From contig NZ_CP144373.1 in assembly GCF_040450955.1 (NCBI RefSeq), forward strand, positions 1,530,486-1,594,485: DNA of 64,000 nucleotides, written 5' to 3'. The notes under the pieces are model-generated. The model did no database searches and had not been told where the DNA came from. It saw only the letters and a list, made by a program, of their open reading frames with translations. This document shows, one piece after another, positions 17,419 through 25,132 of this stretch (its first letter is position 1; each line of letters begins with the position of its first letter). This DNA is from Thermodesulfovibrio sp. 3907-1M. Lineage in GTDB: Bacteria; Nitrospirota; Thermodesulfovibrionia; Thermodesulfovibrionales; Thermodesulfovibrionaceae. Position numbers and translations under genes: made by a program.

Positions 17419-18168
17419 TTTCAGCGTCTCTTTAATCATCAAAAGAAATTTTACGTAGTCAAATCCAAAATTCATCAACTCTGTTTCGTCTTTCTTCATC
17501 TTTTCCACTCTATCCTCAGGAACATCAAAAATCTGAAGAAATCTGCTTTCAAAAACAAATCTTCTGAAAGCATCAATGTCATAGCAAGCCATATAAAATG
17601 CCTTAGCCTTTCTTTCATCAAGCTTTTCAGGCTTCAGATTTCTCTTAAAGAAAAGCTCTTTCCATCCTCTGTTCATATCATCATAAAGGTCAACTCCCTC
17701 AGCCTTTCTCCATTCAGCCACTGTCCATTCTCTGTCTTCATTAAAGCCTTTGCAGTGAGGCTCTTTAACAAAAAAATAATGCTCCTCTGTTATTCCATCT
17801 GTCATATCAAACTTTTTAAGAGAAGCCTGTCCAACTGGATAATATCTGCATGTAGCAGGTCTATCCTCATAAACAGAGCATCCCGCTTCATATAAAAATG
17901 GGCATGTTTTCTCTTCATCATTATTTTTATTTAAAAAAACAAAGGGGTAACCACTTCTTGGCTCAATGAATACATAGGTATACTGCATTAAAAATTCACC
18001 AGATGACATGCCAAATCTATTTTTTAATCTCATGATGCAATAGGGAGTTAGCATTATATCAATGTTCTTGCAGCAACTCCTGTAGCAGGAAATGCCGGGA
18101 TAGCAACGAAACTTAAACTTTGACTCCTCTGTTAGCTCCTCTGGAGCTATGGCATTAATGTTTAACAT
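17404..18168 (-). CDS. YkgJ-type cysteine cluster protein
   Basis: A 254-residue protein with an N-terminal Cys cluster (CYPGISCYRSCC, about residues 22-33) and later CPFLYEAGCSVYEDRPATCRYYPVG (about 90-114). This spacing marks the YkgJ (CxxxCxxCC) family, thought to bind zinc or an iron-sulfur cluster. The second half is longer than usual and contains the conserved-looking EEHYFFVKEPHCKGF. The function is unknown. It follows yjbQ on the same strand with a one-base overlap, in a dapL-yjbQ-ykgJ set. Confidence 0.85.
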   Translation of the reverse strand: MLNINAIAPEELTEESKFKFRCYPGISCYRSCCKNIDIMLTPYCIMRLKNRFGMSSGEFLMQYTYVFIEPRSGYPFVFLNKNNDEEKTCPFLYEAGCSVYEDRPATCRYYPVGQASLKKFDMTDGITEEHYFFVKEPHCKGFNEDREWTVAEWRKAEGVDLYDDMNRGWKELFFKRNLKPEKLDERKAKAFYMACYDIDAFRRFVFESRFLQIFDVPEDRVEKMKKDETELMNFGFDYVKFLLMIKETLKLKHS

Positions 18169-18572
18169 TATTCCTCCTGTTTAATTATTTTTAAATAAAC
18201 TTTTCTTGTTCTTGGCCCATCAAACTCACAGAAAAATATACTCTGCCATTGTCCTAAAATGAGATTACCATCTTCAATAAAAACAGTCACTGATGAACCC
18301 ACAATTGTTGTTTTAATATGGCTGTCTGCATTGCCCTCCATGTGAAGGTATCCTGCACCATAGGGCGCAATCTTTTTTAATGCATTTAGGATGTCCTTTT
18401 TTACTGAAGGGTCAGCACCTTCGTTAATGGTTATGCCTGCTGTGGTGTGAGGAACATATAGGTAACACACTCCGTTTTTAATTCCGCTATCTCTAACAAC
18501 CATTTCAACTTCATCTGTGATATCAACAAATTCTTCTCTTGAAGAAGTTTTTACTGTTAATGTCTTCATCAC
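18168..18572 (-). CDS. yjbQ: YjbQ family protein (UPF0047)
   Basis: A 134-residue one-domain protein with HTTAGITINEGADP (about residues 43-56), HMEGNADSHIK and the C-terminal ILGQWQSIFFCEFDGPRTRKV. The conserved His and Asp residues form a metal-binding site. Members complement thiamine-phosphate synthase mutants weakly, but the native reaction is not settled. It lies between dapL (four-base overlap) and the YkgJ-type gene, so it is translationally coupled to dapL. Confidence 0.92.
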   Translation of the reverse strand: MMKTLTVKTSSREEFVDITDEVEMVVRDSGIKNGVCYLYVPHTTAGITINEGADPSVKKDILNALKKIAPYGAGYLHMEGNADSHIKTTIVGSSVTVFIEDGNLILGQWQSIFFCEFDGPRTRKVYLKIIKQEE

Positions 18573-19732
18573 AGCTTAAGCCTCCTTATTCTTTCTACTG
18601 CTTCTTTTATTCTTTCCTTAGACTGTGTAAGAGCAAATCTTATGTATCCTTCGCCATATTCACCAAATCCAACCCCTGGTGTACATAAAACCTCAGCTTC
18701 CTTTAAAAGCCTTGCAACAAAATCTATTGAATTTGTTCCACGTGGAACTTTTGCCCAAAGATAAAATGTTGCCATAGGTTTTCTAACATCAAATCCTGCT
18801 GACTTAAGTCCTTCGTACAACACATCTCTTCTTTCCCTGTAAATCTCTCTTATTTCTCTTAAGATACTATCATCTGTTTCAAGAGCCACTATGCTCGCTT
18901 CCTGAATTGCCTGAAAAACACCAGAGTCAAGATTTGTTTTAACCTTTCCAAGTCCTGAAAGAATTTCTTTATTTCCTACAGCAAATCCTATTCTCCATCC
19001 TGTCATATTATAGGTTTTTGAGAGGGAATGAAACTCTATACCAACTTCCTTAGCTCCATCTATCTGCATAAAACTGACAGGCTTTTCCTCGTAATAAACT
19101 TCTGAATAGGCTGCATCATGACATACAATAATATTATATTTTCTGGCAAATTCAACAACTTTTTTATAAAACTCCTCATCAGCAACAGCACTGGTTGGGT
19201 TGTTAGGATAGTTTATGAACATAAGCTTTGCTTTTTTACAAACATCCTTAGGAATTGAGTCCAAATCGGGCAGAAACCTGTTTTCATCTTTAAGGGGCAT
19301 AAAATAGGGAATGCCACCGGCAAACTTTGTTCCCACAGGATAAACTGGATATCCGGGAGAAGGAACAAGAACAATCTCACCAGGATCAACAAAGGCAAGA
19401 GGGATATGACCAATTCCTTCTTTTGAACCAATAAGACTTAAAACCTCATGTTCAGGGTCAAGGTTAACATTAAATCTTCTCTTATACCAGTCTGATACTG
19501 CTTTTCTGAATGAGAGCATTCCTTCATAACTTGGATATCTATGATGTTCTGGCTTTTCTACAGCCTTTTTCATTGCCTCCACAATATGAGAAGGTGTTGG
19601 AATATCAGGGTCTCCAATGCTTAAATCAATTAAGTCTGCACCCTTTGAAAGAGCCTCTTTTTTCATTTGATCAATGGTTGCAAAAAGATAAGGCGGAAGC
19701 GTCCTGATTCTTTCTGCATAATGAATCTCCAT
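18569..19732 (-). CDS. dapL: LL-diaminopimelate aminotransferase
   Basis: A 387-residue class I/II PLP aminotransferase. DLSIGDPDIPTP near residue 38, NYPNNPTSAVAD near 171, and the PLP-lysine motif SLSKTYNMTGWRIGF (Lys near residue 237) fit DapL, which converts tetrahydrodipicolinate to LL-diaminopimelate in one step for lysine and peptidoglycan synthesis. Close aminotransferases share these motifs, so the substrate is inferred from overall similarity to the short DapL type. A GAGGAGG ribosome binding site precedes the ATG. The coding sequence contains a parS-like palindrome (18734-18749). Confidence 0.88.
   Translation of the reverse strand: MEIHYAERIRTLPPYLFATIDQMKKEALSKGADLIDLSIGDPDIPTPSHIVEAMKKAVEKPEHHRYPSYEGMLSFRKAVSDWYKRRFNVNLDPEHEVLSLIGSKEGIGHIPLAFVDPGEIVLVPSPGYPVYPVGTKFAGGIPYFMPLKDENRFLPDLDSIPKDVCKKAKLMFINYPNNPTSAVADEEFYKKVVEFARKYNIIVCHDAAYSEVYYEEKPVSFMQIDGAKEVGIEFHSLSKTYNMTGWRIGFAVGNKEILSGLGKVKTNLDSGVFQAIQEASIVALETDDSILREIREIYRERRDVLYEGLKSAGFDVRKPMATFYLWAKVPRGTNSIDFVARLLKEAEVLCTPGVGFGEYGEGYIRFALTQSKERIKEAVERIRRLKL
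18734..18749. promoter_or_regulatory. parS-like centromere site inside dapL
   Basis: TGTTCCACGTGGAACT contains a perfect 14-base palindrome (18735-18748) and matches the ParB-binding parS sequence TGTTCCACGTGGAACA in 15 of 16 positions. parS sites inside genes near oriC are common. The dnaA gene ends about 15 kb away. Confidence 0.65.
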
Positions 19733-19810
19733 AATACCTCCTCAATCATTGATTGTTTATTTAGTTTACAAAAAAAAATGCAATATTTCAAAATAATCCT
19801 GAAATAAACT

Positions 19811-20464
19811 CTACTTTAAAACAAACCTTACAGGAAGAATTGCCCGGCAGGCTACTGGTTTACCATTTTTAATTGCAGGGGAAAATTTTGATTTTTTTAC
19901 TGCCTCAACAGCAGACTCTGTAAATCCATAGGGAGCTCCTTCTATGACTTCTACATTTAAAAGTTCTCCTTTTTCATTAATAGTAAGCCTTAAAACAACT
20001 TTACCTTCTTTACCAAGCCTTCTTGCAATCTGGGGATATACAGGAATTTCTCTGTAAAGAAACTTCGGACCATAAGTGGTTCCAAATTCTGCATCAACTA
20101 TTCCTGTTTTTTCTGTATTTGAAGTTGAGATAGATCCAGCTGATGATTTTTTTTCTAAGGATTCAGAATGTGAGGAGGGAAAACTTAAAATAGTATGTTG
20201 TGTTTTTTCTTCTACAATTTTTGTATCCTCAGCAGATTTAGCAGTAGACTGTGTTTTTTCAATATGATTCTTTTTTGCTGAAACCTGAGTTGTTGAATCC
20301 TTAATGGACCTAACAACATCGTTTATTATAAAAATATCAATCTCCTGATGCTCTTTGCTTACCTTTGCAAAACTTGAGAATGCCACAAAAAGTAAGAGAT
20401 GTAAAAACATTGAAAGCACAATAAAATGTTGAATTTTATTTATATAAACTGTCTTCATCTTCAC
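19811..20464 (-). CDS. TonB-family energy transducer
   Basis: A 217-residue protein with an N-terminal cytoplasmic tail and one membrane segment (about residues 13-33), a Ser/Thr/Lys-rich periplasmic linker, and a C-terminal TonB domain (VYPQIARRLGKEGKVVLRLTI, about residues 140-160, and AVEAVKKSKFSPAIKNGKPV). TonB couples the proton-motive force, through ExbBD, to outer-membrane receptors. No exbB or exbD is adjacent. The start is GTG at 20464, or ATG two codons on. No Shine-Dalgarno sequence is seen, and a terminator-like hairpin lies directly upstream. Confidence 0.88.
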   Translation of the reverse strand: MKMKTVYINKIQHFIVLSMFLHLLLFVAFSSFAKVSKEHQEIDIFIINDVVRSIKDSTTQVSAKKNHIEKTQSTAKSAEDTKIVEEKTQHTILSFPSSHSESLEKKSSAGSISTSNTEKTGIVDAEFGTTYGPKFLYREIPVYPQIARRLGKEGKVVLRLTINEKGELLNVEVIEGAPYGFTESAVEAVKKSKFSPAIKNGKPVACRAILPVRFVLK

Positions 20465-20470
20465 ATAAAA

Positions 20471-20503
20471 AAGCCATGAAAGCTCATTGAGCCTTCATGG
20501 CTT
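20471..20503 (-). terminator. Terminator-like hairpin just upstream of tonB
   Basis: Arms AAGCCATGAA (20471-20480) and TTCATGGCTT (20494-20503) pair perfectly and extend by GCTC/GAGC across one mismatch. Read on the minus strand, the hairpin is followed by a run of T and then the tonB start. It has the form of an intrinsic terminator or attenuator within the tonB leader. Confidence 0.65.
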
Positions 20504-20530
20504 AACTCATCCTTCAGGACAAGTTGAAAA

Positions 20531-20560
20531 ATTTTAAAACATTCTCATATTTCTGGTCAA
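20531..20560 (-). promoter_or_regulatory. Probable tonB promoter
   Basis: On the minus strand, TTGACC (20555-20560), an 18-base spacer and TAAAAT (20531-20536). Transcription would start near 20524 and produce a leader of about 60 bases that contains the hairpin at 20471-20503. Confidence 0.45.
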
Positions 20561-20655
20561 CTTTAAAATATTGTTTCAAAATTTTGAATTTTAAACCTGA
20601 ATCACCGCCAAAAATAAAAAGTTTTTGTTTCCATTAAATCAAAATAAATATAATC

Positions 20656-20684
20656 TTGACAGGTTTTATGTAATAATATAAAAT
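20656..20684 (+). promoter_or_regulatory. Promoter for a leaderless permease message
   Basis: A consensus TTGACA (20656-20661), a 17-base spacer and TAAAAT (20679-20684). The ATG at 20692 is eight bases after the -10 box, and only a T run lies between, with no Shine-Dalgarno sequence. Transcription probably starts at or within two bases of the ATG. Confidence 0.65.
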
Positions 20685-20691
20685 TTTTTTT

Positions 20692-21281
20692 ATGAAAGAA
20701 AGCATCATAATCGTTGCAGGTATCTGTATTCTATCCTTTATTTCAGGAATGCTTGGGCTTGGAGTTGCCTTTGCTGCCATTCCCTTTTTAGGAGTTTTCA
20801 TGGAAGATTTAGTTCATCAGGTTCAACCTTTAAGTCTTTTACTGAACGGTGTTACTGCTCTGCTTTCCACCTTAGGATTTGCAAAAAGTGGATTTGTGGA
20901 CTGGAGGAAAGCCATTCCCTTATCCATTATAACAACAGTCTCTGCTCCCATTGGTGCATATATTGTTCAATTTGTTAACCAGAAATATGTCTGGATTATA
21001 TATTTTGTTGCTATATTTTGTTGCAGTATTTTATCTTGTCTATAGACTCTTTAATCCAGTAAAAAGCACTCAGGAAAGCGAAAACTTTGTTACTTCCGCA
21101 TTTAAGCACCGCTCACTGGAATTTCTCTTTAACAGTTGCTTTGATAGCTGCTGGAGCTTTATTTTCCTTTCTCGGTGCGAGAGTAACAAGCATATTTGTA
21201 CCAGGTGTAAGAGTAAAACAGATATTCGCAGTTTTGATTTTAATTGTCACTGGATATAAGATTTATACTTTGATTTTTTAA
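20692..21281 (+). pseudogene. TauE/SafE-type anion permease, broken
   Basis: The first frame gives the N-terminal half of a TauE/SafE permease (SGMLGLGVAFAAIPFLGV, DWRKAIPLSIITTVSAPIGAYI) and stops at 21045. A perfect 13-base tandem duplication of TATATTTTGTTGC (20999-21011 and 21012-21024) causes a +1 shift; removing one copy restores WIIYFVAVFYLVYRLFNP. A second frame change at about 21085-21110 leads to the C-terminal segment (ALIAAGALFSFLGARVTS, VKQIFAVLILIVTGYKI). The repaired product would have about 195 residues against a usual 250-270, and the second half lacks its GxGGG-type motif, so an internal deletion is likely. These permeases export sulfite or other small anions. Confidence 0.8.
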
Positions 21282-21368
21282 GTTATCCACTTGCAGGATA
21301 AAGCATGAAAAAGCTTATCGTTTAATGGCAAAGACTGGTTGTGAAAATAATAGTTATAGGAGGGTTCA

Positions 21369-22417
21369 ATGAGAAGATTTCTTGAAAAGCTGCACAATTT
21401 TAAACTGCTTCCTTTTTTCGTTATTATCAGCATGATTATTGGAATTGCCATAGGAAAGTGGTATGGTATATCAAATTTTGAACTTACACCACCAATTGAT
21501 GCCATAAAGGCAATTTTTAAGGGCACCTATGAATTCAGTTTGCCAAATACGCTTGCTCTTGGAGTAGTGGTAGGTCTTTTTATGATGATGTATCCTGCCA
21601 TGGCAAATATAAAATTTGAAGATCTTGGAAAAGCTGCTAAGTCACCAAGACAACTTGCAATTGTTGCCTTTTTTAATTATGCAGTAGCTCCGTTTTTTAT
21701 GCTTCTGCTAGCAAAGCTTTTCTTGAGCGGAGAGCAAGATTTATATACAGGATTGGTTCTTTACGGACTTGCACCATGCATTGCAATGGTAATTGTTTTT
21801 ACCTATCTTGCAGGAGGAAATGGTCCCCTTGCAATAATTCTTGTTGCTTTTAACTCCATTGTTCAGATGCTTTTAATTCCTGTTTATGCAAAATTGCTTC
21901 TTGGAGATGTTAAGTTTGATGTTTGGGTGGTGGGTGAAAGCGTTGTTTTATATCTTGGAGTGCCTCTGTTGGCTGGAATGCTTACAAGATTTTTAGGAGT
22001 CAAAAGATTTGGTGAAGAGTGGTTTAAAAAACTGAAATTTTATCTAATACCATGTCAATTTTGGGACTTCTATTTACTCTGATTGTCATGTTTGCCCTTA
22101 AGGGAGATTTAATTGTTGAAAAGCCAATTTTTATTGTTCAGATGGCAATGCCAATGACAATTTTCTTCTGGACAATGTATGTGATTGTTTATCTTGTAAG
22201 CTGGAAATTGAAATTAAATTATGAGGATTCAGTAGCAGTAGCCTTCAACTCAACAGGAAGAGATTTTGAAATTGCCATAGCAATTGCAATCTCGGCTTTT
22301 AATCCCACTGTTGCTCTTGCCACGGTAATTGGTCCACTGATTGAAGTGCCCGTGATGCTTGTTCTCGTATGGTTTGCAAAAAATACGGAATATAAACTCT
22401 TCAAAATAAAAAAATAG
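21369..22417 (+). pseudogene. ACR3-type arsenite/anion permease (bile acid:sodium symporter fold), single-base frameshift
   Basis: Two overlapping frames (21369-22082 and 22052-22417) join to an intact sequence if one base is added in the codon at 22050-22052, giving FYLIPMSILGLLFTLIVMF. The joined protein has about 349 residues, normal for ACR3. Family residues are retained: the metal-binding Cys in GLAPCIAMVIVF and the conserved Glu in GPLIEVPVMLVLVW. The usual ASNNFE motif reads TGRDFE, so the substrate may not be arsenite. The single-base loss could be a recent mutation or a sequencing error. A GGAGG ribosome binding site precedes the ATG. Confidence 0.8.
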
Positions 22418-22427
22418 GAGGCTTAAT

Positions 22428-23324
22428 ATGTATGAAAAAATAGTTTATCCAATTAAGTTTGAAGAATTTTCAATGGATATTTTGAAATGCCTTTTAAATT
22501 TTAAAAAAGTCGGCACAAAAGAGATAATTCTCATTCATATTATTGATGTATCAAAAATTCCAATGGAAAAATACGCTGGATATGACCTTGATTTTGTGAA
22601 AACCCTTTCTGAAATAGCTGAAAAGAAAATGGAAGAAGCCCTTGAACTGATATCAGAATCAGGTCTTTCATCAAAAAAATTTATAACTGTTGGAGTTCCC
22701 TACAGAGAGATTCTAAAGGTTGCTGAGCAGGAAAAGGTTTCATTGATTGTTTCAGGGAGACAGAGAAAAGGGATTCTTGGCGAGATATTTATTGGCTCAA
22801 ATACAGATAAAATAATTCGTTATGGAAATGTACCAGTTTATGTTCCTAAATATCCTGCCTGCTTCAGTGGCAATACTGCAGCCTGTAAACGCTATTGTGA
22901 AAATCCTTTTAGAAAAATTCTTTATCCTACAGATTGGTCAGACTGCGCTGAAAGTGCGATTGAATACATTTCTGGATTAAAAAATCTGATTGAAGAAGTT
23001 GTGGTAGCACATATTATGGATGAAAAATCCATGAAACTTCAGTCTGTGGAGAAAATTAAGGAATTTGAAAGAATGGATAGAGAAAAGCTTGAAAATGTAA
23101 AATTAAAACTGGAAAGGGAAGGCTTTAGAGTAAAAACCCATCTTTACATTGGAAAACCATCAGCAGAGATTATAAAGTTGGCAAAACAAGAGGATGTAAC
23201 CTGTATTGTAATGGGAGCTCACGGAAAAGGATTTATTGAAGGAATTTTATGGGGTTCTGTTTCAAGAAATATTGTAGAATACAGTGACAGGTCTGTTCTT
23301 GTAGTAAAAGGAGGAGTCTGTTAA
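22428..23324 (+). CDS. Tandem universal stress protein
   Basis: A 298-residue protein of two UspA domains (about residues 1-145 and 160-298). Each ends in an ATP-binding loop: SGRQRKGILGEIFIGSNTDKI in the first and GAHGKGFIEGILWGSVSRNI in the second, the latter fitting the G-x2-G-x9-G-S/T motif. A Cys-containing linker (CFSGNTAACKRYC) joins the domains. UspA proteins bind ATP and protect cells under stress, but the specific role is unknown. The ATG is 11 bases after the end of the ACR3-type gene, with an AGGAGG site, suggesting an operon with the permease. Confidence 0.92.
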   Translation: MYEKIVYPIKFEEFSMDILKCLLNFKKVGTKEIILIHIIDVSKIPMEKYAGYDLDFVKTLSEIAEKKMEEALELISESGLSSKKFITVGVPYREILKVAEQEKVSLIVSGRQRKGILGEIFIGSNTDKIIRYGNVPVYVPKYPACFSGNTAACKRYCENPFRKILYPTDWSDCAESAIEYISGLKNLIEEVVVAHIMDEKSMKLQSVEKIKEFERMDREKLENVKLKLEREGFRVKTHLYIGKPSAEIIKLAKQEDVTCIVMGAHGKGFIEGILWGSVSRNIVEYSDRSVLVVKGGVC

Positions 23325-23353
23325 GAACGTTCCACGTGGAACATTCTTAACAG
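23318..23353. promoter_or_regulatory. parS-like site within a 36-base near-perfect palindrome
   Basis: The core CGTTCCACGTGGAACA (23328-23343) matches the parS form TGTTCCACGTGGAACA in 15 of 16 bases. The flanks CTGTTAAGAA and TTCTTAACAG extend the dyad to 36 bases with one mismatch. It sits between two convergent gene ends and has no T run, so it does not look like an ordinary terminator. It is about 12 kb from the dnaA upstream region. Confidence 0.7.
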
Positions 23354-23357
23354 TATT

Positions 23358-24635
23358 TTAAATTTTCTTTCTTTTGTCCACAATTCTTACTGCCTTGCCG
23401 GGGACTCTCTGAATTGTTCCTTCTGGCACAACCTGAATTTTGCTGTGAAATCCTAAAAAGTCATAAAGTTCAAGATCAAGATGCTCAAGCTCTTTTTGAG
23501 TAATTCCATTGTCAGCCTTTTCTACGATAATTGTCATCTCATCTTTGCCTTTAACTGTTTCTATTACAAGCTGATAATAAGGAGAGAGCCCTTTATATTT
23601 AAGCAAAATCTGCTCAACCTGTGAAGGATAAAAATTAACTCCCTTAACTTTCAGCATATCATCAGTTCTTCCACGAATTCTGCTTACACGAAGATGAGTT
23701 CTACCACAATCACATTTTTCATAGGATAAAATGCTTGATATATCTCTTGTCCTATACCTGAGAAGTGGTAACCCTTCACGGGTAAGAGTTGTTATGACCA
23801 TCTCTCCTTCCTGTCCTGCTGATACGGGTTCACCTGTTTCAGGATCTATTATCTCAACTATGTAATGGTCTTCCCATACATGAATGCCTGCTCTTGCAGG
23901 ACAGTCTATTCCAAGCCCGACTCCACCTGTTTCTGTAAGTCCGATTATATCAAAAGTCTTTATATTCATTTCTTCTTCAATTCTTCGTCTGTATTCATCT
24001 GACCATGTTTCAGCGCCAAGTATGGCAACTCTCAATTTGGTTTCTTTAAAATCAAACCCACTCTCACGGGCAACCTCAATTAACCTTGCAGGATAGGATG
24101 CAATTGCTCCTATTGCCGTTACTTCAAGCTCTTTAATAAGTTTAAGTTGCATAAGTGACCTTCCTGCACCTGCTGGAACTATAAAGCAGCCAAGACGCTC
24201 GGCACCATAGTGAAAACCAAATCCGCCATTAAAAAGTCCGAATGAAGGCATTATCTGAAGTCTGTCTTTTTCTGTAAGTCCTGCACAGGCAAGGCATCTT
24301 GCCATTATCTCACCCCATTGAGCAATGTCTCCTTTTGTCATTGCATTAATAACAGGAACTCCAGTTGTGCCCGAACTCATGTGCATCCTTGCACAATCTA
24401 CCAGCTGGGCAGCAATATGTTCAAAGGGATAGCAATCTCTGAGCTCATCCTTTGTTGTAAAGGGCAGAAGTTTTAAATCGTCAAGACTGCGGATGTCTTC
24501 CGGCTCAATGTGTTTATATTTTTCTTTAAGTTTTGATTTTGAATTTTTAAGATATTTTAATGTTTTTCTTAATCCTGCAAGCTGAATTTTTTCAATCTCC
24601 TGTCTTGGAAGAGTTTCCTGCTGAGGATTGAACAT
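23358..24635 (-). CDS. paaK: Phenylacetate-CoA ligase-type arylacetate CoA ligase
   Basis: Activates phenylacetate or a similar aryl acid to its CoA thioester via an adenylate. The P-loop-like MSSGTTGVPVINAMT (about residues 88-102) and DIIGLTETGGVGLG (about 235-248) are AMP-forming ligase signatures, and the C-terminal domain carries KVKGVNFYPSQVEQ and GKAVRIVDKR. I set the start at the ATG at 24635, because AGGGG lies seven bases upstream; a GTG two codons earlier is less likely. It overlaps iorB by 44 bases. With iorAB it can interconvert aryl acids and arylpyruvates. Confidence 0.9.
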   Translation of the reverse strand: MFNPQQETLPRQEIEKIQLAGLRKTLKYLKNSKSKLKEKYKHIEPEDIRSLDDLKLLPFTTKDELRDCYPFEHIAAQLVDCARMHMSSGTTGVPVINAMTKGDIAQWGEIMARCLACAGLTEKDRLQIMPSFGLFNGGFGFHYGAERLGCFIVPAGAGRSLMQLKLIKELEVTAIGAIASYPARLIEVARESGFDFKETKLRVAILGAETWSDEYRRRIEEEMNIKTFDIIGLTETGGVGLGIDCPARAGIHVWEDHYIVEIIDPETGEPVSAGQEGEMVITTLTREGLPLLRYRTRDISSILSYEKCDCGRTHLRVSRIRGRTDDMLKVKGVNFYPSQVEQILLKYKGLSPYYQLVIETVKGKDEMTIIVEKADNGITQKELEHLDLELYDFLGFHSKIQVVPEGTIQRVPGKAVRIVDKRKKI

Positions 24636-25065
24636 ATTCACACCCCTTTATGAAAGATTTTTTATTTTCCTCATCAAGGATATTGATAAAATCTTCACAT
24701 TTAAAAAAATCTGTCTTCTTAACAAATACTCCAAGCAAAAAAGTATTTACATAACGCGCCGATACAGAATTCAATGCATTATCAATTTCTTCTCTGGTAA
24801 ATGTAAAAACTCTGTCACCAAAGGTTTTTGCATAATACAACAAATCCTCACTTAAAAGAACAACCATCTGAGCAGTGCCTCTGCGAACAACTCCGCTCAT
24901 TCCTTCATTAATTTTCATCTGAATCTCAACAGTGCCACCTTTTTTAGCCATTCCTTTGATTTCTGTTGAGCGAACAGAAAATCCCTTTTTGATTGCAGCA
25001 TGGGCAATCATCCTTGAAAAAAATATTACGCCCTGTCCACCTTTACCAACTATGACCAGTTTCAT
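24592..25065 (-). CDS. iorB: Indolepyruvate ferredoxin oxidoreductase, beta subunit
   Basis: A 157-residue protein of the 2-oxoacid:acceptor oxidoreductase gamma/beta family. It opens with VGKGGQGVIFFSRMIAHAA, the family signature, and contains RSTEIKGMAKKGGTVE. It pairs with IorA to oxidise indolepyruvate and other arylpyruvates to the acyl-CoA with ferredoxin as electron acceptor. Most IorB proteins are about 190 residues long, so this one is somewhat short. It lies 67 bases downstream of iorA and overlaps paaK. Confidence 0.87.
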   Translation of the reverse strand: MKLVIVGKGGQGVIFFSRMIAHAAIKKGFSVRSTEIKGMAKKGGTVEIQMKINEGMSGVVRRGTAQMVVLLSEDLLYYAKTFGDRVFTFTREEIDNALNSVSARYVNTFLLGVFVKKTDFFKCEDFINILDEENKKSFIKGCEYVQSSAGNSSKTGD

Positions 25066-25132
25066 TCTCTATTAATTTAAATTTTTTCTTCATTCTTCGT
25101 ATTAATATCTTATACCTCAAGCAGCTTAAATA

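Noticed and set aside
21283-21291. Single DnaA-box-like TTATCCACT
   Set aside because: An isolated nine-mer with one mismatch; no cluster, and not near dnaA.
21278-21526. 82-codon minus-strand frame spanning the start of the ACR3-type gene
   Set aside because: It lies largely inside a clearly coding region on the other strand, and its composition does not look like protein.
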